From positions 1 to 64,000 of the forward strand of contig NZ_JAUCDY010000008.1 of the NCBI RefSeq assembly GCF_030362935.1: a DNA stretch of 64,000 nt, given 5' to 3'. The stretch's first letter is position 1. The number at the start of each line of letters is the position of its first letter. The notes beneath the pieces are model-generated. The model saw only the letters and a list, made by a program, of their open reading frames with translations. It had not been told where the DNA came from and made no database searches. Origin of the DNA: Thiopseudomonas acetoxidans. Its GTDB lineage: Bacteria; Pseudomonadota; Gammaproteobacteria; Pseudomonadales; Pseudomonadaceae. The position numbers and the translations under genes were made by a program. Shown in pieces: positions 27,005 to 34,862 of the stretch.

Positions 27005-28999
27005 ATGTCTTTACCTGCCCATCATTTAGAATTATTAAGTCCTGCACGCGATGTGGAAATCGCGCAACAAGCTATTTTGCATGGTGCTGATGCGGTGTAT
27101 ATCGGTGGGCCAGGCTTTGGTGCACGTCATAATGCCAGTAACTCGGTGGTTGATATTGCAAGATTAACGGAGTTTGCTCACCGCTATCACGCCAAGGTAT
27201 TTGTCACGCTGAATACCATTTTGCATGACGATGAGCTTGAGCCAGCGCAGCAGCAGATTAACCAGCTGTACGATGCAGGCGTCGATGCATTAATCGTGCA
27301 GGACATGGGCGTGTTACAGCTAGACATTCCGCCGATTGAGCTACACGCCAGTACCCAGTGTGATATCCGCACATTAGAAAAGGCACAGTTTTTATCGCAA
27401 GTGGGGTTTTCACAATTAGTGCTGGCGCGAGAGTTGAACTTGCAAGAAATTCAAACCATTAGCCAGTCAGTAGACGCAAGCATTGAGTTTTTTATTCATG
27501 GCGCATTATGTGTAGCCTTTTCAGGGCAGTGCAATATTTCCCACGCGCAAACTGGGCGCAGCGCAAACCGTGGGGATTGCTCACAGGCTTGCCGGTTGCC
27601 TTACACTCTTAAAGATGATCAAGGGCGTGTAGTCGCCTTTGAGAAACACTTGTTGTCTATGAAGGATAATAATCAGACAGCCAATTTACATCACCTAGTC
27701 GATGCAGGCGTGCGCTCCTTTAAGATCGAGGGGCGCTACAAGGATATGGGCTATGTGAAAAATATCACCGCTCATTACCGTCAGTTGCTCGATGCCATCT
27801 TGACGGAGCGCCCTGAATTAGTGCGTGCCTCTAGTGGCGTTACCGAACACTTCTTTACCCCTGACCCAGAGCAAAGCTTTCATCGCGGCAGCACGGATTA
27901 CTTTGTTAATGAACGTAAAACAGATATTGGCGCTTTTGATTCGCCCAAATTTGTCGGTTTGCCAGTGGGCGAAATTTTAACCGCAGGCAAAAAATCCCTG
28001 CAGGTGCAGACAACAGTGCCTTTAGCCAACGGTGACGGTTTGAATGTGTTGCATAAACGTGAGGTTATTGGATTTCGCGTGAATACCGTGCAGCAGCTGG
28101 TGCGGTATGAACAAGACGGTCAGGAGTTTTGGCAGTATCAGTTGGTACCTAATGAAATGCCGGCAGAGTTTGCACGGATGAAACTACCCTGTGCACTCAA
28201 TCGCAATATGGATCACAACTGGCAGCAAGCGCTCACGAAAAAGTCTGCTGAACGACGCGTATTCGTACGCTGGCAATTGCAGTTGGATGCTGAACGTCTG
28301 TTGGCAAGAGTGGAGAGTGAGGAGGGTGCTGCTGCGGTCGTTGAGCTGGCTGGTCCTTTTGGGGTTGCGAAAGATGCGCAAAAAAGCCTGCAGCAATTGG
28401 AAGAGCTGTTTAGCCAGTTAGGTAACACCATTTATCATAGCGAATCAGTGCAAGTAGATGCGGCGCAGGCTTGGTTTATTCCGGCATCACAATTAAAAAC
28501 TTTGCGCCGCGAGGCGATTGAACGACTTGAGCAAGCGCGTTTAGTAGCACGCCCTCGAGGTGGACGCAAAGCGGTAAGCACGCCACCACCGGTTTACCCA
28601 GATACACAGTTATCTTTTTTAGCTAACGTGTATAACGCCAAAGCGCGCGAGTTTTACCATCAGTATGGTGTTCAGCTGATTGAGGCGGCCTATGAAGCGC
28701 ACGAGCAGAAGGGTGATGTGCCGGTGATGATAACCAAGCATTGCCTGCGCTACTCTTTTAATCTGTGCCCCAAGCAGGCTAAAGGCTATACCGGTGTACA
28801 GAATAAAGTAAGTGATATGCAGTTGATGCATGGCGATGAAGTATTAACGCTGAAGTTTGATTGCAAACCCTGTGAAATGCATGTCATCGGCAAGATTAAG
28901 CCGCACATCTTTAACAGCCCACAATCAGGAAGCCGAGATTCGGTTGTTGGCTTTATCAGCGCAGAAGATCTACGAAAAACCGCCCGCCGCCAGACTTAA
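27005..28999 (+). CDS. rlhA: 23S rRNA 5-hydroxycytidine C2501 synthase
   Basis: A U32 'peptidase' family protein of about 664 residues, the size of E. coli RlhA (YdcP) rather than the 450-residue TrhP (YegQ). It begins HHLELLSPARDVEIAQQAILHGADAVYIGGPGFGARHNA with the family core. The iron-sulfur Cys pattern is in HGALCVAFSGQCNISH and NRGDCSQACRLPY, and a C-terminal Cys set lies in YSFNLCPKQAKG and FDCKPCEMHVIG. It hydroxylates C2501 of 23S rRNA using prephenate-dependent chemistry in E. coli. I prefer the ATG at 27005 over a TTG 18 bp upstream. REP elements flank it in inverted orientation. Confidence 0.9.
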   Translation: MSLPAHHLELLSPARDVEIAQQAILHGADAVYIGGPGFGARHNASNSVVDIARLTEFAHRYHAKVFVTLNTILHDDELEPAQQQINQLYDAGVDALIVQDMGVLQLDIPPIELHASTQCDIRTLEKAQFLSQVGFSQLVLARELNLQEIQTISQSVDASIEFFIHGALCVAFSGQCNISHAQTGRSANRGDCSQACRLPYTLKDDQGRVVAFEKHLLSMKDNNQTANLHHLVDAGVRSFKIEGRYKDMGYVKNITAHYRQLLDAILTERPELVRASSGVTEHFFTPDPEQSFHRGSTDYFVNERKTDIGAFDSPKFVGLPVGEILTAGKKSLQVQTTVPLANGDGLNVLHKREVIGFRVNTVQQLVRYEQDGQEFWQYQLVPNEMPAEFARMKLPCALNRNMDHNWQQALTKKSAERRVFVRWQLQLDAERLLARVESEEGAAAVVELAGPFGVAKDAQKSLQQLEELFSQLGNTIYHSESVQVDAAQAWFIPASQLKTLRREAIERLEQARLVARPRGGRKAVSTPPPVYPDTQLSFLANVYNAKAREFYHQYGVQLIEAAYEAHEQKGDVPVMITKHCLRYSFNLCPKQAKGYTGVQNKVSDMQLMHGDEVLTLKFDCKPCEMHVIGKIKPHIFNSPQSGSRDSVVGFISAEDLRKTARRQT

Positions 29000-29033
29000 T
29001 TGCTGTTGCAACGCCTGTTGAAAACCTACAGGA

Positions 29034-29280
29034 GCGCAACTTTTGGGCGATTAGGATTAAGAAGCCTCTGAATAACTACCTGCGTAGCTACCACTGCGTT
29101 AAAAACGTACTCAAAATGCTCATTTACTCGGTGTAAACTGCGCTTTTTCGCACGTTTTTGCCTTGTGTTAGCGTCCTCGGTAACGTTATTCAGAGGTTCC
29201 TTAACAGGTAGCGCTTGAGTTGGTTTTATCGTTCGCATCGCGCAGAAGCTGCGCTCCCACAAGAGCGGTGCTTTGGAACG
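29034..29280. repeat. BIME-like REP pair interrupted by MITE copy C
   Basis: A forward REP half GCGCAACTTTTGGGC (29034-29048) and an inverted hairpin GCGCAGAAGCTGCGC (29240-29254) are separated by the 140-bp MITE, which has landed between the two hairpins. The right part continues TCCCACAAGAGCGGTGCTT, the mirror of the repeat near 26.64 kb. The remainder of the 29000-29403 gap, 3' to both rlhA and accC, shows no gene. Confidence 0.65.
29061..29200 (+). mobile_element. 140-bp MITE, copy C, with TTAA duplication
   Basis: Identical to copy A over all 140 bases, with TTAA at 29057-29060 and 29201-29204. It carries inverted ends GAAGCCTCTGAATAAC/GTTATTCAGAGGTTCC and no gene. It sits inside a BIME-like repeat, so it is younger than that repeat. 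Confidence 0.9.
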
Positions 29281-29403
29281 CAGTTTTTGGTAGGCGCGTA
29301 ACTTTTTCGCGCTTGGTGAAGAGGAGTGCATGGGGAAGGTATTGATGTGTGTAGCGTGAGCAGCTTATAGACTGCCCACACTACAAGCACATTGAGCGAG
29401 CAA

Positions 29404-30744
29404 TTACATCTTGAGCTTTTTCTCGAGATAATGAATGTTCACACCACCTTTCATAAAGCCTTTGTCATTCATTAGATCGCGATGCAGAGGAACGTTGGTC
29501 TTGATGCCATCAATGATGATTTCATCCAGAGCGTTGCGCATTCTGCCCATCGCCTCTTCGCGTGTTTCACCCCAAGTAATGATCTTACCAATCAGCGAGT
29601 CATAGTTAGGTGGCACGCGGTAGCCGCTGTAGAGATGGGAATCCATACGCACGCCGTTACCGCCAGGCGCGTGATAATGCTTAACAAATCCAGGACTTGG
29701 CATGAAGTTGTCTGGATCTTCAGCGTTAATGCGACACTCAAACGCATGGCCACGGAATTTGATATCGCTTTGCTTGATGGACAATGGATTGCCAGCGGCA
29801 ATATTGAGCATTTCTTTGAGCAAATCAAAGCCGGTAATCATTTCGGTTACAGGGTGTTCTACCTGAATACGGGTGTTCATCTCAATAAAGTAAAAATGAC
29901 CGTTTTCATATAAAAACTCAAAGGTACCTGCACCACGGTAGCCAATATCTTTACAGGCCTGTACGCAGCGGGCGAATACTTTTTGGCGTGCTTCTTCATC
30001 GATAAATGGAGCCGGCGCTTCTTCGATAACCTTTTGGTGACGACGTTGTAGTGAGCAGTCACGGTCGCCGAAATGGACGGCATTGCCTTGACCATCGGAC
30101 ATAACCTGAACTTCAACGTGACGTGGGTTTTCCAAGAATTTTTCAAGATAAACAACAGGGTTACCAAACGCAGCAGCTGCTTCGTTTCTGGTATGTACGG
30201 CGGCGCGAATTAAGTCTTCTTCGCTACGCACGACACGCATCCCACGACCACCACCACCACCGGCAGCTTTAATAATGACAGGATAGCCAACTTCGCGGGC
30301 AATGCGCAGTGCTTCTTCCTCGTCTTCAGGCAACTCGCCTTCAGAGCCAGGAACTACAGGAACACCCGCCGCTTGCATGGCGGCTTTAGCGGCAACCTTG
30401 TCACCCATCATGCGAATAACATCTGCTTTGGGACCGATAAAGGTGAAGCCAGAGTTTTCAACTTGCTCAGCAAAGTCTGGGTTTTCAGCGAGGAAACCAT
30501 AACCTGGGTGAATCGCAGTAGCGCCTGTCACCTCAGCAGCAGCAATAATGGATGGAATATGTAAATAGGATTGTGCGCCCGGCGCAGGCCCGATACATAC
30601 GGTCTCATCGGCCAGTGATAGATGCATTAAATCGCGATCCGCACTTGAATAAACAGCTACCGTCTTAATGCCCATTTCTTTACAGGCACGCAAAATGCGT
30701 AAAGCAATTTCGCCACGGTTAGCAATCAGGACTTTTTCCAGCAT
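29404..30744 (-). CDS. accC: Acetyl-CoA carboxylase, biotin carboxylase subunit
   Basis: A 446-residue ATP-grasp enzyme that carboxylates biotin on AccB, the first step of fatty acid synthesis. The N-terminal MLEKVLIANRGEIALRILRA, the glycine-rich ATP loop KAAGGGGGRGMRVV, DRDCSLQRRHQKVIEEAP and FIEMNTRIQVEHPVTEMI are all typical, including the conserved Glu/Asn/Arg active-site cluster. The ATG at 30744 is chosen for its AGGAG at ideal spacing. It is the last gene of aroQ-accB-accC; prmA, which often follows in Pseudomonas, is absent here. Confidence 0.96.
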   Translation of the reverse strand: MLEKVLIANRGEIALRILRACKEMGIKTVAVYSSADRDLMHLSLADETVCIGPAPGAQSYLHIPSIIAAAEVTGATAIHPGYGFLAENPDFAEQVENSGFTFIGPKADVIRMMGDKVAAKAAMQAAGVPVVPGSEGELPEDEEEALRIAREVGYPVIIKAAGGGGGRGMRVVRSEEDLIRAAVHTRNEAAAAFGNPVVYLEKFLENPRHVEVQVMSDGQGNAVHFGDRDCSLQRRHQKVIEEAPAPFIDEEARQKVFARCVQACKDIGYRGAGTFEFLYENGHFYFIEMNTRIQVEHPVTEMITGFDLLKEMLNIAAGNPLSIKQSDIKFRGHAFECRINAEDPDNFMPSPGFVKHYHAPGGNGVRMDSHLYSGYRVPPNYDSLIGKIITWGETREEAMGRMRNALDEIIIDGIKTNVPLHRDLMNDKGFMKGGVNIHYLEKKLKM

Positions 30745-30762
30745 TGTGGACTCCTGGAGCAA

Positions 30763-31206
30763 TTAAACTATGGTGAATAAAGGTTGGTCGTACTCAACAG
30801 GTTGCCCGTTCTCGACCAGAATGCTGTCAATGGTGCCGCCAACATCGGTTTCAATGTGGTTCATCATCTTCATCGCTTCAACAATACAGACAACATCACC
30901 TTTCTTAACGGATTGACCCACTTCAACGAAGTTGCCCGAGGTGGGTGATGGTGCGCGGTAGAAGGTTCCCACCATAGGTGAGCGTATCACTGTACCTTTG
31001 AGCTCAGGTGCTGCTTCTGCTACTGGCGCAGCAGCTGCAGCGGGTGCAGGCGCAGCAACAGGCGCTGGAGTATATACGGGGGCGGCAGCTACTTTGTTAG
31101 AGTGACGGCTAATGCGAACAGACTCTTCACCTTCGTGAATTTCCAGTTCGTCAATATTTGACACTTCAAGTAGCTCGATTAGTTTTTTTACTTTACGGAT
31201 ATCCAT
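30763..31206 (-). CDS. accB: Acetyl-CoA carboxylase biotin carboxyl carrier protein
   Basis: A 147-residue carrier. The N-terminal MDIRKVKKLIELLEVSNIDE is followed by an Ala/Pro-rich linker (about residues 45-70) and the biotinyl domain (about 72-147). The biotin-accepting Lys is in EAMKMMNHIE, and the thumb insertion MVGTFYRAPSPTSGNF typical of AccB is present. It starts at 31206; an in-frame upstream extension belongs to the aroQ region. It lies 16 bp after aroQ and 18 bp before accC. Confidence 0.96.
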   Translation of the reverse strand: MDIRKVKKLIELLEVSNIDELEIHEGEESVRISRHSNKVAAAPVYTPAPVAAPAPAAAAAPVAEAAPELKGTVIRSPMVGTFYRAPSPTSGNFVEVGQSVKKGDVVCIVEAMKMMNHIETDVGGTIDSILVENGQPVEYDQPLFTIV

Positions 31207-31222
31207 TGAGATTGACTCCAAG

Positions 31223-31669
31223 TTAATGTTTTTGTTGGATATGTTCAATAGCAGCCTGCAAAGCAAGGTTATAGCCTTGTGCTCCGAGACCACAAATCAC
31301 CCCTACGGCTACATCTGAAAAGTAGGAATGATGACGAAATTTTTCCCGTTGAAAAACGTTGGAAAGATGCACTTCGATGAATGGGATGCTCACCGCAAGC
31401 AATGCGTCACGTAAAGCGACACTTGTATGAGTAAATGCAGCAGGATTAAACAAAATGAACTCGATTTGCTCGTTTTTAGCGGCATGAATACGCTCAATCA
31501 ACTGAAACTCAGCATTGCTTTGTAAAAACTCTAACTGGTGACCAGCGATTTGAGCTTGTTGCTGTAAACTCTGGTTAATGTGTGCCAAGGTGGCGGCACC
31601 ATATACATCGGGCTCGCGTGTACCTAGTAGGTTTAAGTTGGGGCCATGTAACACTAATATTTTGCCCAT
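31223..31669 (-). CDS. aroQ: 3-dehydroquinate dehydratase, type II
   Basis: A 148-residue enzyme of the shikimate pathway, converting 3-dehydroquinate to 3-dehydroshikimate. The N-terminal KILVLHGPNLNLLGTREPDVYG contains the catalytic Arg and Tyr, and NPAAFTHTSVALRDAL and FIEVHLSNVFQREKFRHHS contain the substrate-binding Asn and His. It heads the aroQ-accB-accC operon, the conserved Pseudomonas arrangement. Its start is at 31669; upstream in-frame codons lack a ribosome site. Confidence 0.95.
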   Translation of the reverse strand: MGKILVLHGPNLNLLGTREPDVYGAATLAHINQSLQQQAQIAGHQLEFLQSNAEFQLIERIHAAKNEQIEFILFNPAAFTHTSVALRDALLAVSIPFIEVHLSNVFQREKFRHHSYFSDVAVGVICGLGAQGYNLALQAAIEHIQQKH

Positions 31670-31797
31670 GCGTATTCCTTGAAAATCGACCAATCGGGCA
31701 AATATGCCTAACTTTGCGTTAAAAGTCAGCAACTTTAACAGAAAATACGACTAAGGATGTTTTGCGCTGGGCTGTTGGAGACTTCGCGTGGATATTT

Positions 31798-31823
31798 GTT
31801 GGAGCGCAACTTTTTCGCAGATG
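31798..31823 (+). repeat. Degenerate REP element
   Basis: GTTGGAGCGCAACTTTTTCG resembles the REP family of this genome, but the hairpin is damaged (GCGCAA against TTTCGC). It lies between aroQ and the YdcZ-type gene. Confidence 0.5.
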
Positions 31824-31863
31824 AATTTCTTTTCGCGCTACCACAGTGTTGTTCCCGTGCGTG

Positions 31864-32316
31864 CTAGCCGCGACGTATAAGCCATACGCCGGCGAGGATG
31901 CACGTCAAGCCAAGAGTTTTGCTAAGGCTAATGGGTGCTTCACGAAAACCGGCCCAGCCTTGCTGATCGAGCAAGACGGCAGCCGTTAATTGTCCAGCCA
32001 GTACTAGAGCCATAAATAATAGAGCGCCAATACGAGGGGCGACGAACGCAGCCGTAAAAACAAGAAAAGCGCCCATAAAGCCGCCGGTCCAATGCCACCA
32101 GGAAAGGTTTTTTAAGCTGCTGAGGGTGATGGTTTCACGCTGATAAAGCATGACGATTAACAGGCCTATAGTGCCAATTATAAAAGAGAGGGTTGCTGCG
32201 GTTAGGGTGCTGGATAATTCCCGAGCCAATAAGCCGTTAATACCGGCTTGTAACGGCATGAAGGCCCCAGAGATAAAGGCCATACAGAACAGAAGCCACA
32301 GAGTCTGGGTGTGCAT
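31864..32316 (-). CDS. DMT-superfamily membrane protein of the YdcZ/DUF606 family
   Basis: A 150-residue inner-membrane protein with five predicted helices. The family pattern is clear: FISGAFMPLQAGINGLLAREL near residue 15-35, LSFIIGTIGLLIVML, HWTGGFMGAFLVFTAAFVAPRIGALLFMALVLAGQLTAAVLLDQ, and a final LTCILAGVWLIRR. Half-size DMT proteins of this kind probably work as dimers; the substrate is unknown. It lies 78 bp downstream of mdh and could be read with it. Confidence 0.85.
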   Translation of the reverse strand: MHTQTLWLLFCMAFISGAFMPLQAGINGLLARELSSTLTAATLSFIIGTIGLLIVMLYQRETITLSSLKNLSWWHWTGGFMGAFLVFTAAFVAPRIGALLFMALVLAGQLTAAVLLDQQGWAGFREAPISLSKTLGLTCILAGVWLIRRG

Positions 32317-32394
32317 AAAGAAGCTTGCCTAGAGAGTTGGGCTATCGAGCTATAAAGAGCCCAGCTAGCGCTAGCCAGCTGGGCATCTAGGTCA

Positions 32395-33372
32395 TTACAG
32401 CAGGTGTGCAACGCCTTGCTTTTCTTGCTCTAGCTCATCCAGAGTCACGTTGATGCGTTCTTGGCTGAACGCATCAATTTCTAGACCTTGGACGATTTCG
32501 TATTCGCCATTAGCGCAAATAACAGGGAAGCCGAACATGGTGCCTTCAGGGATACCGTAAGAACCGTCGGAAGGAACACCCATAGTGGTCCACTCGCCGT
32601 TCGTACCTAACCACCAGTCGCGGATGTGGTCAATGGCAGCGTTAGCCGCAGAAGCTGCAGAAGAAAGACCGCGCGCCTCAATGATTGCTGCGCCACGCTT
32701 ACCAACTGTAGGTAGGAATACGTTAGCATTCCACTCTTGGTCGTTAATCATGTCTTTTACGCTTTCGCCGTTAATGGTGGCAAAGCGGTAGTCGGCGTAC
32801 ATGGTTGGGCTGTGGTTGCCCCAAACGCACAGGTTTTTGATGTCTTTAACATCTTTACCGGTTTTCTCAGCAACCTGGCTTAGCGCGCGGTTGTGGTCTA
32901 AGCGCAGCATAGCGGTGAAGTTCTTTGGGTTCAGATCTGGGGCAGACTTCATGGCAATGTAAGCGTTGGTGTTCGCAGGGTTGCCTACTACCAATACTTT
33001 AACGTCGCGGGCAGCGGCTTTGTTGAGTGCGCGGCCTTGCACGGTGAAGATTTCTGCGTTAGCAGCCAATAGGTCAGCACGCTCCATGCCTTTTGAGCGT
33101 GGGCGAGCGCCTACTAAAATAGCTACTTGTGCATCTTTGAAAGCTACTTCTGGGTCATCGGAAGCGATCATGCCAGCTAAGAGTGGAAATGCACAGTCTT
33201 GCAGCTCCATCATTACGCCTTTGAGTGCGTCTTGTGCTTGTGGTAGATCCAATAACTGCAAAACAACAGGTTGATCCTTGCCGAGCATTTCGCCACTGGC
33301 AATACGGAATAATAAAGCATAGCCAATCTGACCAGCTGCGCCTGTGACAGCAACACGTACGGGTGCTTTCAT
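32395..33372 (-). CDS. mdh: Malate dehydrogenase (NAD-dependent)
   Basis: A 325-residue tricarboxylic-acid-cycle enzyme of the cytosolic/Thermus-type MDH branch (type 2), not the 312-residue E. coli type. The NAD fold is VAVTGAAGQIGYALLFRIA, substrate-binding Arg lie in GARPRSKGMERADLL, and the catalytic pair lies in MLRLDHNRALSQVA and NLCVWGNHSPTMYAD. P. aeruginosa relies on quinone-linked Mqo, so a true NAD enzyme distinguishes this lineage. It has its own upstream region. Confidence 0.95.
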   Translation of the reverse strand: MKAPVRVAVTGAAGQIGYALLFRIASGEMLGKDQPVVLQLLDLPQAQDALKGVMMELQDCAFPLLAGMIASDDPEVAFKDAQVAILVGARPRSKGMERADLLAANAEIFTVQGRALNKAAARDVKVLVVGNPANTNAYIAMKSAPDLNPKNFTAMLRLDHNRALSQVAEKTGKDVKDIKNLCVWGNHSPTMYADYRFATINGESVKDMINDQEWNANVFLPTVGKRGAAIIEARGLSSAASAANAAIDHIRDWWLGTNGEWTTMGVPSDGSYGIPEGTMFGFPVICANGEYEIVQGLEIDAFSQERINVTLDELEQEKQGVAHLL

Positions 33373-33723
33373 TGTGCGTCTCCAAGTTTTAACTAAATAG
33401 GTAAGTCGGTAGAAGTTAGGGGCGTGTAAAAAATACCCAGAAATTCAACATGAAATCTTAACAAAGCTAATGAATTAAGTACAAGCACTACTATTGGGTA
33501 GGGGGTAAGTAGTTCTTGGCGGTGTGGGTATAAACAACTCGTAGCACATTATGTTTTCATTTAGAGGTTTTGAAGGTTAGGCGTAGTGAGTGCATTCTCT
33601 TGCAAGGTTTGCAAACAAAATATCCGGCTTATCTGTTAGCATTGCGCGGGATTGGGGTTGTGACGGATTGATTACTGCACACAGAGTATTCCCATAAATT
33701 GACTAACATTAAACGAGGTGAGC
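33373..33723. other. Intergenic region between divergent mdh and fklB
   Basis: The 351-bp gap should hold both promoters. It is AT-rich with several TA-rich patches, but I find no repeat, hairpin, known operator or small gene I would defend. Confidence 0.5.
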
Positions 33724-34344
33724 GTGTCCAAACTAAATCTAACCACTGACGAAGCGCGAGTAAGTTACGGTATTGGCCGTCAAATGGGCGACCAGTTACG
33801 CCAGAATCCACCGCCAAATACTGATATTGAGGCGGTAATGGAAGGTTTGCGAGCAGGCTTTAATGCCGAGCCTAGCCCGGTTACGCCAGAAGAATTAAAT
33901 GCAAGTTTCGCAGTGATTCGCGAGCAAATGGAAGCCGAGGCTGCTGTAAAAGCTGAGCAAGCAGCATCTGCTGGGCTTGAGTTTTTGGCCGAAAACGCTA
34001 AAAAAGAAGGCGTCATTACTCTTGAGTCGGGACTGCAATACGAAGTACTGACAGAAGGTGAAGGTGCTCAACCTACTCGTGAATCTAACGTGCGTACGCA
34101 CTACCACGGCACTTTAATTGATGGTTCTGTTTTTGATAGCTCCTACCAGCGTGGTCAGCCTGCTGAGTTTCCGGTTTCTGGCGTTATTGCTGGCTGGACA
34201 GAGGCGCTTCAATTAATGAAGGCAGGTAGCAAGTGGCGTTTGTATGTGCCGAGTGAGCTGGCTTACGGTGCGCAGGGCGTAGGTAGTATTCCAGCGCACA
34301 GCACATTGATTTTTGATGTTGAATTGCTAGAGGTGTTGAGCTGA
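33724..34344 (+). CDS. fklB: FKBP-type peptidyl-prolyl cis-trans isomerase (FklB/FKBP22)
   Basis: A 206-residue PPIase. An N-terminal dimerisation region (SYGIGRQMGDQL, MEGLRAGFNAEP) leads through a long helix (about residues 55-95) to the FKBP domain (about 105-206): VRTHYHGTLIDGSVFDSS, GVIAGWTEALQLMKAGSKWRLYVPSELAYG, IPAHSTLIFDVELLEV. No signal peptide is seen, so it is cytoplasmic like FklB. A GTG at 33724 follows GAGGTG; another GTG at 33718 overlaps that ribosome site and is less likely. Confidence 0.9.
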   Translation: MSKLNLTTDEARVSYGIGRQMGDQLRQNPPPNTDIEAVMEGLRAGFNAEPSPVTPEELNASFAVIREQMEAEAAVKAEQAASAGLEFLAENAKKEGVITLESGLQYEVLTEGEGAQPTRESNVRTHYHGTLIDGSVFDSSYQRGQPAEFPVSGVIAGWTEALQLMKAGSKWRLYVPSELAYGAQGVGSIPAHSTLIFDVELLEVLS

Positions 34345-34358
34345 TCTGTTTTTTTTGC

Positions 34359-34372
34359 TTGATCAGCATCAA
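34359..34372 (+). promoter_or_regulatory. Anr/FNR box upstream of the Cys-tailed small gene
   Basis: TTGATCAGCATCAA is a perfect TTGAT-N4-ATCAA palindrome. It lies 15 bp after the fklB stop and 139 bp before the 34511 gene. Class II spacing predicts a transcript start near 34407, with only a weak -10 (TAGGCT, 34396-34401). The first gene it could serve is the small Cys-tailed protein, or a small RNA made from the structured stretch that follows. Confidence 0.65.
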
Positions 34373-34392
34373 GGGGGTTTTTCCGCCCGAAA

Positions 34393-34461
34393 GCTTAGGC
34401 TACGCCCGAGTATTAGGGCGCAAGCTAAGCAATCGACCCGTGCAGTTTGGCGGGTCGATTG
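34393..34461 (+). other. Two strong hairpins between Anr box and small gene
   Basis: A nested hairpin pairs GCTTAG (34393-34398) with CTAAGC (34425-34430), inside which CGCCC (34403-34407) pairs with GGGCG (34416-34420). It is followed by a perfect 11-bp stem, CAATCGACCCG/CGGGTCGATTG (34430-34461, 10-base loop). No T-run follows, so it is not a simple terminator. It may be a leader structure, a small RNA, or an fklB 3' stabiliser. Confidence 0.45.
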
Positions 34462-34510
34462 TCTTAGTGCTCTATGTAGTATTATTTTCGAATAACTGGA
34501 GCATGCAGCT

Positions 34511-34762
34511 ATGAATGTTGAAAATCATCCATTATTACGTGACAACCCAGAACTGGCAGATAAGCTACTTAACCGTAGTATGGCCGACAGTTCTTTTGCG
34601 CAAAAAGCGCAGCGCTACGCGCAGTTAGACACTCAGATTCAGTCAGGTGCTGATGCGCAAGCTCAGCAAGAATATTCTCAGTTGCGTGAGCAACTCCTGG
34701 GTGAGCTAAACAAGCCAGCAGCCTCAAGTTGCTGTGGCGGTTGTGGCGGCAGCGGACATTAA
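34511..34762 (+). CDS. Small protein with Cys/Gly metal-binding-like tail
   Basis: An 83-residue hydrophilic, helical protein. The start (MNVENHPLLRDNPELADKLL, then FAQKAQRYAQLDTQI) resembles YdcH/DUF465 small proteins. The last ten residues, SCCGGCGGSGH, hold three Cys and a His and look like a metal- or thiol-reactive tail. It lies downstream of an Anr box and upstream of radA by 100 bp. The coding status is supported by amino-acid composition and a plausible ribosome site (CTGGAG). Function is unknown. Confidence 0.75.
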   Translation: MNVENHPLLRDNPELADKLLNRSMADSSFAQKAQRYAQLDTQIQSGADAQAQQEYSQLREQLLGELNKPAASSCCGGCGGSGH

Positions 34763-34862
34763 TCGAGCTGCTTTTATCTATGGAATAATTCCCTTCCTTG
34801 CGGCTGCGTCTTTGGCTTTCTATACTGCCTAGCTTTATTGGTTTGTTTGCAGGGTGGTATAA

